Assembly (NCBI GenBank): GCA_031425695.1
Contig: JANPJV010000073.1
Span: forward strand, 1 to 13,444
DNA length: 13,444 nt
Direction of reading: 5' to 3'
Origin: JANPJV01 sp031425695
GTDB taxonomy: Bacteria > Pseudomonadota > Gammaproteobacteria > Xanthomonadales > SZUA-5
This document shows positions 6,367-13,444 of the stretch, in pieces. The translations under genes and the position numbers were made by a program. Numbering within the stretch: the stretch's first letter is position 1; each line of letters begins with the position of its first letter. The notes under the pieces were generated by a model, which did no database searches, was not told where the DNA came from, and saw only the letters and a list, made by a program, of their open reading frames with translations.

Positions 6367-8980
6367 CTACGGCACGTTCACCGTCCAATTCGCCCATTGC
6401 CGTTCGGCAGTGGCGGCATCCATGTCATGTCGCAGCAGCTCGATCGCCTGGCTGTGCAGGATATCGGCCTCCGCCACCTCACCGCTCGCGAGCAAGCCCT
6501 GATGGACGCACAAGGCTGCGAACGCGCGAATTACGCCGGGTTCGGTGGTGCGGGCAATCACCGGCGCTGCGCGGGACCGCAATCTCGCGAGTGTCGCCGC
6601 GGTGGGCCGCAGCGCGTGGGTCGCAAGCGCGCTGATCAGCTGAACGCGGTCGAGGGGAATGCCCGCCTTGACCCCGCGCGCGTCGAACAAGGCCGCGGCT
6701 TCTGCTGCCAATCGCTGCGCTGCGCGCCAACGTTGTTGCCGCATTTTAATCAGCGCGGCCATGGAGAGAGCCTCGTCCAGCTCCCGAGTCTCTCGCGCGC
6801 TGATCGTTGGCATCAAATCATTCATTTCCCGATCCGCGTCGTCGACCTGCCCTGCGCTCAATAGGGCGAGGGCAAGCGTGATGCGTTGCGACTGGGTTTG
6901 CGGACTATCGGCGCCCACGACCTTTTCGGACAAGGCGACCGCGCGCCGACAAAGCTCGATGGCAGCTTGACCGTCGCCGCGCAGGATGCGCAAAGAACAC
7001 AGCGCCTGGTCCATATACGCGACCCGCGCGACCGGATGGGCAGGATCCTTTTGCAGCAGCTCGCGGGCACGAAGGGTTGCGCGCTCAGCGTCTGCCAGGC
7101 GGCCCAAGCGCATTAGGAAGACACTAAGATTATTGTAGTCGACGGCTAGACGAAAACTGTCCGCACCAAAGAGCGCCCCGCGCTCATCGATGTTCTGCTG
7201 GGCAATTTCCAAGGCGCGCGCATAGTCGCCGCGATAGCCGGCGATTCGCACCAGCGTGGTTCGGCCTGCTACCCGATGGTTGCGCACCTCGTCGCTGACT
7301 GGAAGTGCATCGAGCATGCGTTGGCTTTCGTCGAGTGCGCGCTGCGCGGCATCGTGCTCACCTAGCTCGTTCAAGGTCACGCCGTGCGACTGCAGCGCCA
7401 GAGCGGTATCCAGGCCGGGACCAAAAATGGCGCGGGCTTCGGTGACCGCGATTGCGCCTTGCTTCGCGGCGGCGCTAAGCTCACCGAGCACGCGCAGTGA
7501 TTGCGCGAACTCACGTCGCACGTTCGCGCGTCCGCTCGGTGCATCCGCCAGATCCGCGTCGAGACGCGCAATCGCACTGAGCAACCAGTCCTTGAAGGTC
7601 AAGGCCGCGCCCGCGCCCTGCTGGGTCACATTGGCATCTTCGATACGCAGGCTGAAAAACGCGTTGACGCGTTGCGCCTGGCGCTGTGCTTCACGCGCGG
7701 CACTGCTTTCTCGCTCGGCTCGTGCAGCCTGCTGCTGCGCGACATTGGCCTGCCACAGCCATGCCGAGCCCCGCTAACAACGCTAGAAAGACGGCGACGG
7801 CGCTCCCCACTGCCAGCTGATTGCGGGCGACAAACAGCCGCAGACGGTAGCCACCCGAGTCCGGCTGCGCGGCGATCGGTCGTGCGCTCAGCCAGCGGCG
7901 CAAGTCGTCCGCCAGCGCCGCGGCGCCGGCATAGCGCCGCACCGGTTCGCGCTGCAGGGCCGTGAGCACGATGGTGTCGAGGTCACCAGAAATGTCGCGA
8001 CGTGCACGGGCGGTATCGGCGCCGCGGACACCCGATACGCCACGTCGTAGCAGCGTGCTTGGTGCTACTGCTTGTTCCGTCCGGACCTGCAGGGCCATCG
8101 CCTGTAGCGACTGCGACGGGCGTAGGTGCGGCCGCTCGCCCGTGAGCAACTCGAAAAGAATGATGCCGAGCGCGTAGACGTCCGTGGACGTGCTGATCGG
8201 CTCTCCCACTATCTGCTCCGGCGCCGCGTACTGCGGCGACATCAGGAAGGTGCCGCTTATCGTCAGCGCCTCGCCGGATGCGCTGTCGCCCAACAACTTG
8301 GCGATGCCAAAATCGAGCACACGCGGCTGGCCGTTGAGGTCGACCAGGATGTTGGAAGGCTTCAAGTCACGGTGGACCACCAAGCGCGACTGCGCATGCG
8401 CCACCGCATCACAGACGTCCACCAGCAAGCGCACGCGGTCGCGCACGTCGAGCCGCCGCTGCTGTGCATGCATCAGCAGGTCAACACCGTCGATGTAGTC
8501 CATCGCGTAGTACAGACGCCCATCGTCACTGACGCCGCCGTCGATGAAGCGAGCAATATGCGGATGGCTGAGCTCGGCAAGAATGCGGCGCTCACGTACG
8601 AAGCGTGCGATGAGCGCGTCGCTGTCCATTCCCCGTTTGAGCAGCTTGAGCGCGACCTGCTGCACGAAGGCGCCCTCGCGTCGCTCCGCCAACCACACCT
8701 CGCCCATGCCGCCCCGCCCAATTGGCCGGACCAACGTGAACGCCCCGACATGGGTCTCCGCCACTGCGGTCGGCACAGCATCGACACCGACCACGCCCTC
8801 GGCAATCGCCTCTACCCCGCGATCCAGAACGCCCGAGGGATCCGCATCCGCGCGCAGCAGCTTGATCAGATCCGCGGCCAACTCAGGGTCCGATAACTGC
8901 AACTGCGCCAAGCGCGCGGCACGCGCCGTATCGGCCAGCTCGATCAGGTCATCGAACTCGGAGAGGGCCCGTGCGTGCAT
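6367..8980 (-). pseudogene. Membrane Ser/Thr protein kinase with TPR domain, split by a frameshift
   Basis: The N-terminal part (8980 down to about 7757) is a Hanks-type kinase. It has a glycine loop G88-R-G-G-M-G93, catalytic K112, H203-R-D-L-K-P-S-N210, D223-F-G and A253-P-E, so all active-site residues are present. A juxtamembrane region leads to one membrane segment (VGSAVAVFLALLAGLG). Right after it the frame reads MAVAGQCR and stops at about 7691. Skipping one base at 7756 gives the family continuation WQANVAQQQAARAERE, then NAFFSLRIEDANVTQQG and about 400 residues of TPR-like helical repeats to the stop at 6367. The gene is therefore one reading unit broken by a +1 (or -2) change. A soluble-side kinase with anchor could still be made; the TPR part has only a GTG at 7629. 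In this kinase group an ECF sigma factor gene often lies upstream, but none is seen here. A sequencing error remains possible. Confidence 0.85.
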
Positions 8981-9260
8981 TGGTCGTCTTTTCGCAAGAA
9001 TAGTTTGCCGCAGTGATAGCGTTTTCGGCCGGCCGTAGATCCGACGTTTTCATCAGCAACGAGTTCGCGCTCCATGGCGGGGTCGCTGCCCATCAGCGGC
9101 GCCATTGTAAGAATACGCATCGGAGAAGGTCGCCGCGCCGAGCGGAGTGCCAGACCGCCGCGCTTGCGCTATCCGGTATACGGCTCGACGCAGCTGGCAG
9201 GGATCCAACCTTCCCTGCCCGCCTCGTCGATCACACGGAGCCGGGACGGGATCGGGACGG
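8981..9260. other. Spacer with a minus-strand gene remnant
   Basis: This stretch between the kinase start and the RAYT copy 3 unit holds no full gene. On the minus strand, 9169 to about 9260 encodes a protein-like tail, RLRVIDEAGREGWIPASC followed by VEPYTG and a stop. It resembles the end of a small beta-barrel protein (R-V-I-D-E-x-G-x-x-x-W-x-P-A-S). The upstream part of that frame is RAYT flank, so it looks like a gene end cut off by the element. No kinase promoter is evident. Confidence 0.4.
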
Positions 9261-9467
9261 AGGGATCTGGACAGTCAAGATCTGGAAGCGGCAGCGCAGA
9301 TGCGGCAGCGCAGATGCCAAAGGGACAGGCTGAGCAAGGCAGTAAGAGCGGGACTCGACAGCGGCGGCAGAGCCGCGGCGGAGTGCGCGTAAGGATCGCG
9401 GATCTTTTAGCCGATAGGCCGCGCGATCGCAGGATTCGCGAACCGAACGTCGCTCCCCGCCCGCGAA

Positions 9468-10478
9468 TCAGATCGCCAAGCGCTCCAAGTGCCGCGCAAC
9501 GCCGATTCCACGCAGCCACGTCTGTTCGATCTGCCGAGCCTTCTCGATCAGCACCTCGGCCGCACCGATCGCTCGGAAGTATCCCGAGCCGACGGCAAGT
9601 ACCTGGCGTTGCCATCGATCAGTGGTGTAGCCGATTCTGGAAAGCGCAACCGGCGGCGAGCCGGTTATAGCGCCACGCTTGCCGGGGTGGATCTGGCGAC
9701 CCGTGTAGTCGACGAGTTCCAGGTAGTCGCGCTGCTTGAGCGTCAGCACGCCGAATCCGCGCAAACCCAGCACCGGCGCCAACGGCTGATCGGCTTGATG
9801 GCGATCCTTCTCGATCACATCGAGGCGTTTGCGAGCGGATGTGTGCGCTGACTCTTCAAAGGCTGTCGCAGATCTTGGCGCGGACGGGATTGAGATCGAC
9901 ATAGGTCATCGCCGACAACACTGCCGTCTCGTCGAGCAGGGCTTGGCACCTGAATCGTGCTTCCCAGGCCGGTTTTTGCTCCTGCAAAACCGGCATACCG
10001 TCCATCCATGGACATAAAATGCCCTTTGCAGCCGCCCTCTCGATTCGCACGCCGAGCGATGGGCTCGGCCAGGCAGCGCATGAACCAGGACAGGTCACAC
10101 AGCCGTTTACGAAACTCCTTGATTCGATCAACGTTCCCCGCCAGCACTTCGCCGCGCTTGTCGGCGTCCACATCCTTCCGCGAGTACAAGCGTGACCAGC
10201 GAGCAGCAACCTCGTCGGCAGTCCACTTGGCAGCGGCTTGCGGAACGACCTCCACGACCACGTGCAGGTGGTTGCTCATCACTGCATACCCCCAGACGGC
10301 CACTGAGAAAATCTCAGCGAGTTCGCCGATTCTGGCCTCCACCCATTGCCGTCTGTGCTCGTACGAGCGACCACTCTCGATCCTCGCCGCACAGCCAGGC
10401 CCGCCGCACGCAGCGAGAAGTGCAGTGATAGGTCCCGGGCGAGCCGGACGGGGCAAGGATGGAGCGAGCGTAGGTCAT
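9468..10478 (-). pseudogene. RAYT-like transposase (Y1_Tnp), copy 3, disrupted
   Basis: This close relative of copy 2 begins with the same MTYARSILAPSGSPGTYHC from the ATG at 10478. The sequence coding for GEDHESGRSY in copy 2 has lost two bases here (near 10378-10379), which throws the frame. Downstream, the HUH core (MSNHLHVV) and SWFMRCL are readable in the shifted frame. After GCKGHF a 49-base insertion shifts the frame again. The YVDLNPVRA block with the nucleophile Tyr and the C-terminal extension (to RGIGVARHLERLAI) lie beyond it in a third reading. Neither lesion compensates the other, since each part remains out of frame with the previous one. It is non-functional unless supplied in trans by copy 2. 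Confidence 0.85.
9968..10016 (-). repeat. 49-bp palindromic (REP/MITE-like) insertion in RAYT copy 3
   Basis: Alignment with copy 2 shows 49 extra bases between TCCCAG and the AAATGCCC that matches AAGTGCCC. They contain GCCGGTTTT/AAAACCGGC (9-bp arms, 9968-9994) around a TGCTCCTGC loop, and GTCCAT-CC-ATGGAC (10000-10013). No target duplication is visible. The two-palindrome layout is that of a dispersed REP-type repeat. Confidence 0.75.
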
Positions 10479-10599
10479 GGAGCCAGCATCGCCCTGTCAG
10501 CTCATCGGCGCAGCCGGAGATCGGCCCGAAGCGGTGTAGGAAGATTCTGAAACTCGTGTGTCCCGTGTCTGTTGTTGTTCGGCAGCGTTGTTGTGTTCT

Positions 10600-10608
10600 T
10601 GTGATAAT
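10600..10608 (+). promoter_or_regulatory. Possible extended -10 promoter for the OLD/HEPN-like operon
   Basis: TGTGATAAT fits an extended -10 element (TGn plus GATAAT), 31 bases before the ATG at 10640. No good -35 box lies at 16-18 bases, as is common for extended -10 promoters. The leader would be about 25 bases with no obvious Shine-Dalgarno sequence. It is AT-richer than its surroundings and lies just outside the RAYT copy 3 unit. Confidence 0.4.
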
Positions 10609-10639
10609 CTCAGCGACGGACCTCGATCCGTAAAAATAC

Positions 10640-12727
10640 ATGAAGCTTAAGCAGTTCCGCGTGACAAATTTCCGTTCTGTTGAAGACAGCGGTTGGATCG
10701 AAGCCGATAGAGTGACAGCCCTCATCGGAGTAAACGAATCGGGAAAGACTAATCTCCTGCTGCCCCTATGGAAGCTCAACCCGGCAAGGGACGGAGAGAT
10801 ACAGCCGACATCGGACTACCCAAAAACGCTCTTCGGGGAAATAAGGCTTTCCCCCGGCAACTACCACTTCATCGAAGCCGATTTCCTGACTGAGGCACTT
10901 GGTGAAAAACTAGCCGAAAGAGCCAAGATTCCAGAAACAGCCACTCAAATAGTGAGGGTAACCAGATTCTTCGACGGTGAATATTCTGTAGAGTTTCCGG
11001 ACTTTAAGCAAACCACATCTGTTGCGAGATCTGATTTATATAGTGCAATCGCAATCTGCGCAGAAAGTGTTCGGATCGCGCAAGCGCTCAAGCAAGAAAT
11101 AGATCTGAGGTCAAGTCTAGTAGAAAGATTAACTGAACTCGCAGCCCAGCTGCCTGAAAAGGAGCATCTTTCCGCGCGAGAGGTAGAATTGGTCGCACAA
11201 AAGGTTTCAGCCCTGATGCCACAGGAGCCGGCGAAGACCAGCGCTATCGTTCCAATAGTAGCTCAACTCCGCGATCAGATCGCAGACATTAGCTCGAAGA
11301 TGTCAGCGCCGCAGCCCGGCGCGCAGGCAGGTGTTTTGCAGTTTGTGATTTCTCAGATGCCTTCGTTCGTGTATTACTCGAATTACGGCAATCTTGACTC
11401 GGAAATCTATCTCCCCCATGTTGTCGCGAACATGAAAAGAGACGACCTCGGATCACGGGAAGCCGCAAAGTCCCGGACGCTTCGCGTCCTTTTCAGCTTC
11501 GTGAGATTGCTGCCCGAAGAAATTCTCGAGCTCGGTCGCGATTTCAAGGATGTGACGGGACAAGGAAGGGAACCGAACGCGATTGAGATTGCCGAGATTG
11601 CAGAACAGAAGCGGACGCGGTCAATTCTGCTCCAATCGGCGAGCGCGACCTTAACCCAACGATTCCGAGAATGGTGGAAGCAAGGAAATTACCGTTTCCG
11701 ATTCGAAGCCGATGGCAATCACTTTCGAATATGGGTAGCGGACGATCGGCGGCCCACGGAAGTTGAGCTAGAAAATCGAAGCACAGGACTTCAATGGTTT
11801 CTTAGCTTCTACCTCGTTTTCCTCGTTGAGAGTCAAGGTGACCACAAAAGATCCATACTGCTGCTCGACGAGCCGGGCGTATCACTACACCCACTGGCCC
11901 AGCGTGACCTGTCAGCATTCTTCGAAAACCTCGCAGCGACCAACCAGATCATGTACACCTCGCACTCCCCATTCCTTGTCGATGCGGATCGTCTTGAGCG
12001 AGCGCGAAAGGTCTACGTTGCTACCGATGGCACGACGAAAGCCACGTCAAATCTCCGCCACAGCGAAGGAAGAGACGAACAAGCCGGCGCAGCGTATGCA
12101 GTTCATAGTGCGCTGAACCTCAGTGTCGCTGAAAGTCTGCTGGTAGGTTGTCAACCAATCTTGGTAGAAGGGGCTTCAGATCAGCACTATTTAACTACAA
12201 TTAAATCACTTCTGGTCGCGGAAGGAAAAATAAAGCCAAAGCGAGAACTGGTATTTCCTCCTTGCGGCGGTACAAAGACAGCACGCGCCGTAGCGAGCAT
12301 CTTAACTGGAAGAGACGATAGCCTCCCGAAGGTGTTGCTGGATGGGGACGGTCCCGGGAAGCGTTTGGCTGAAAGTCTCAGAGGCGAACTTTACGCATCA
12401 GCACCCGACCGAGTGTTGCTGGTGTCGGATTTTGTTGGTATGGACAAGGCGGAAATTGAAGATCTGTTTCCACCAGAGTATATAGCTGATGAGCTCGACC
12501 GAATGATTCGGGAGGCAGACGAGCGGCTCGCGGATGTGATCAAGCGAACTGAGCCCTTCGTCGGCCAAGTTGAATTATGGGCCACCAACCAGAGGGTTAA
12601 CCTAATTCCTCACTGGAAAGTCCATCTATCAGTACGGGTCAAACAGCGGGCACTGACTCAAGGACTCGTTAGCTTTCCAGTCGAAGTAGTTGAGCGCTGG
12701 GTTCGGCTCTTCGAAGCATTTGCTTGA
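10640..12727 (+). CDS. OLD-family ATPase with TOPRIM nuclease domain
   Basis: This 695-residue protein combines an SMC/ABC-like ATPase with a TOPRIM domain, as in OLD (overcoming lysogenisation defect) nucleases. The start MKLKQFRVTNFRSVEDSG is the standard N-terminus. Walker A is G30-V-N-E-S-G-K-T37. A helical, probably coiled-coil insertion lies at about 135-250. A signature-like NRSTGLQWF precedes Walker B (LLLD410-E411-P), and H442 in TSHSPF is the H-loop. The TOPRIM part has E510 in ILVEGASD, D568-G-D570 in VLLDGDGPGK, and E607-D608 in AEIEDLF, giving a complete set of acidic metal ligands. OLD proteins include the GajA subunit of Gabija and related anti-phage nucleases. No UvrD-like GajB follows; instead there is a small HEPN-like gene 54 bases downstream. 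Base composition is near 50% GC where sampled, well below its neighbours, so horizontal arrival is likely. Nuclease activity is inferred. Confidence 0.9.
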   Translation: MKLKQFRVTNFRSVEDSGWIEADRVTALIGVNESGKTNLLLPLWKLNPARDGEIQPTSDYPKTLFGEIRLSPGNYHFIEADFLTEALGEKLAERAKIPETATQIVRVTRFFDGEYSVEFPDFKQTTSVARSDLYSAIAICAESVRIAQALKQEIDLRSSLVERLTELAAQLPEKEHLSAREVELVAQKVSALMPQEPAKTSAIVPIVAQLRDQIADISSKMSAPQPGAQAGVLQFVISQMPSFVYYSNYGNLDSEIYLPHVVANMKRDDLGSREAAKSRTLRVLFSFVRLLPEEILELGRDFKDVTGQGREPNAIEIAEIAEQKRTRSILLQSASATLTQRFREWWKQGNYRFRFEADGNHFRIWVADDRRPTEVELENRSTGLQWFLSFYLVFLVESQGDHKRSILLLDEPGVSLHPLAQRDLSAFFENLAATNQIMYTSHSPFLVDADRLERARKVYVATDGTTKATSNLRHSEGRDEQAGAAYAVHSALNLSVAESLLVGCQPILVEGASDQHYLTTIKSLLVAEGKIKPKRELVFPPCGGTKTARAVASILTGRDDSLPKVLLDGDGPGKRLAESLRGELYASAPDRVLLVSDFVGMDKAEIEDLFPPEYIADELDRMIREADERLADVIKRTEPFVGQVELWATNQRVNLIPHWKVHLSVRVKQRALTQGLVSFPVEVVERWVRLFEAFA

Positions 12728-12781
12728 TCACTCGGCACCAGAAGAGCCGGACGAGACAGCATAAAGCGGAAGTTATCTAAA

Positions 12782-13330
12782 ATGACGCCGACACAAGTGA
12801 CGGAACTTCTGCAAGACTTTTCGTTTGAGAATTGGCTCCTTGACGAAGCATTGCTTGTGCATCCGAATTTGTTTCCAAATCGAATCGACCTCCGAGGCTC
12901 GCGAGCAAGAATCGAGTTTTCGACAACTTCCAACTTCGCCGAAGATGTGGTGGAAAGTTTTCGAGACAAGTTGCTCTTGCCACTTCTTTTCGGGACTGCG
13001 TGGAAGATATTAGATCTCGTAGTGGAGAGAGCTTGGCAAGCGAGGGGCGGTCCATCCAAGCCATCAATCAATGGAAAAGCTCAATGGAGCATATCTGGTC
13101 TGGCGGATCTTGCGTCACTGATCGGTTGCGACGCTTCCATTGGAGATAGAGTCTTTGGCACTTATCGGGCAACCTTAGAGCTGCGCCATGCGCTGGTGCA
13201 CCGACGTATTTCGCGGAATGACGGAGGCCTTATCGTCCAAAGCGGACAGTTCCTTACCCGAGGAGAAATCCTCGCCTTCTGCAAGCTCGCTCGCCGAATC
13301 ACGGTAAGCGTCCGACACCGACCATATTGA
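12782..13330 (+). CDS. Small helical protein with HEPN-type R-x4-H motif, OLD partner; 3' end altered
   Basis: I do not recognise this 182-residue protein as a named family. It is predicted to be mainly helical, with a hydrophobic helix LLLPLLFGTAWKILDLVVE at about 64-82. The segment YRATLELRHALVHRR contains R135-H-A-L-V-H140, the R-x4-6-H signature of HEPN RNases and toxins, placed in a C-terminal helix as usual. It follows the OLD gene by 54 bases on the same strand with similar composition, so co-transcription is likely. By analogy it may be an RNA-cleaving effector or partner of the ATPase. Its last eight codons, from V175 at 13304, appear to come from an IS66-type end beginning GTAAGCG, so the native C-terminus is probably lost. 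A HEPN assignment from one motif is tentative; it could be an unrelated helical protein. Confidence 0.6.
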   Translation: MTPTQVTELLQDFSFENWLLDEALLVHPNLFPNRIDLRGSRARIEFSTTSNFAEDVVESFRDKLLLPLLFGTAWKILDLVVERAWQARGGPSKPSINGKAQWSISGLADLASLIGCDASIGDRVFGTYRATLELRHALVHRRISRNDGGLIVQSGQFLTRGEILAFCKLARRITVSVRHRPY

Positions 13331-13444
13331 GCTCAGCGGCGCAGTGGGCTAGTTCACGGTGTCAAGCTGGTTTTGGTGCCCAGTTCATCGGCATCAAGCT
13401 GTCGATATCCCGATTGAGCGTACTGGGTAGCCGCTCGAGCACGT
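13304..13444 (-). mobile_element. End of an IS66-family insertion sequence (continues past window)
   Basis: The end is placed at GTAAGCGTCC (13304), because IS66-family elements typically terminate in GTAA and often GTAAGCG. A reading frame matching an IS66 transposase C-terminus lies 58 bases inside, pointing out of the element, as expected for that family. The other end and the 8-bp target duplication cannot be checked here. Confidence 0.5.
13362..13444 (-). CDS. IS66-type transposase (TnpC), C-terminal fragment
   Basis: This is only the last 26 codons, running in from the window edge on the minus strand. The product reads VLERLPSTLNRDIDSLMPMN then WAPKPA and a stop. IS66 transposases end in a short C-terminal element of the form L-x-x-L-P ... 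R-D-I-D-x-L-L/M-P-x-N/W. The length is too small for certainty, but the nearby GTAAGCG end supports it. The gene converges on the HEPN-like gene, with the two stops 31 bases apart. Confidence 0.5.
   Translation of the reverse strand, partial: VLERLPSTLNRDIDSLMPMNWAPKPA

Larger units (their letters stand above)
9261..10573 (-). mobile_element. RAYT unit, copy 3 (decayed)
   Basis: This is the second full-length copy of the unit seen at 4677-5927, with similarity from GGATCTGGACAGTC (9263) to GTGTCCCGTGTCTGTT (ending 10573). It is longer because of a 49-base palindromic insertion (9968-10016) and a 14-base tandem duplication, GCGGCAGCGCAGAT, at 9288-9301 and 9302-9315. The 3'-flank hairpin GCGGC-AGA-GCCGC (9364-9376) keeps the stem of copy 2 with another loop. 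The right end lies just upstream of the OLD-family operon. Confidence 0.65.

Noticed and set aside
8126..8896. Long plus-strand open frame (256 codons) opposite the kinase
   Set aside because: It mirrors the kinase coding strand, whose motifs are unmistakable; long antisense frames are common in GC-rich genes.
8944..9105. 53-codon minus-strand frame overlapping the kinase start, considered as an ECF sigma factor remnant
   Set aside because: The short product shows no sigma-factor motif and could be chance.
10279..10779. Minus-strand open frame of 166 codons over the OLD gene start
   Set aside because: It spans the RAYT copy 3 end and the antisense of the OLD N-terminus; the OLD reading is far better supported.
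10640..12727. Calling this gene gajA and the locus a Gabija system
   Set aside because: No UvrD-like GajB helicase follows and the downstream gene is unrelated, so only the broader OLD family is claimed.

Overview
The window looks like an accessory, repeat-rich stretch of a high-GC gammaproteobacterial chromosome, most likely from the Lysobacterales/Xanthomonadales (Rhodanobacteraceae-like). The pointers are GC-rich coding sequence, two exported proteins ending in ...NGFE or ...DGFE, a Pkinase-TM-TPR receptor kinase of the kind common in that order, and several REP-associated tyrosine transposase (RAYT, Y1_Tnp/IS200-like) copies. The taxonomy is an inference; there is no rRNA or other marker.

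Layout, left to right. (1) The 3' end of a sensor histidine kinase gene (to 593), then about 330 bases with no convincing gene. (2) A minus-strand gene for an exported beta-helix 'choice-of-anchor Q' protein (926-2404) with its own sigma70-like promoter. (3) Short repeats, then RAYT copy 1 (plus strand, frameshifted at both ends), followed by a REP-pair-like palindrome and a 25-bp minisatellite. (4) A two-gene toxin-antitoxin module with a MazF/PemK-type toxin (4064-4589). (5) RAYT copy 2 (minus strand, intact, 320 aa) in a repeated unit of about 1.25 kb, abutting the 3' remnant of an exported beta-propeller-like gene. (6) A Ser/Thr kinase-TPR gene (minus strand, 6367-8980) split by one frameshift just after its membrane segment. 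(7) RAYT copy 3 (minus strand), broken by a 2-base deletion and by a 49-base insertion made of two palindromes. (8) A lower-GC two-gene operon: an OLD-family ATPase/TOPRIM protein (10640-12727) and a small protein with a HEPN-type R-x4-H motif (12782-13330). (9) The end of an apparent IS66-family element on the minus strand, whose terminal repeat seems to supply the last codons of the small gene.

The most interesting unit is the OLD-ATPase/TOPRIM plus HEPN-like pair. It looks like an anti-phage or abortive-infection cassette: a nucleic-acid-sensing ATPase/nuclease beside a possible RNase effector, in foreign-looking DNA bounded by mobile elements. I do not recognise the combination as a named system. 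The second theme is RAYT biology: three related copies in 8 kb, two of them with shared sharp boundaries, REP-like palindromes beside one copy and inserted into another, and several neighbouring genes broken. All gene calls come from reading the sequence; no database search was possible.
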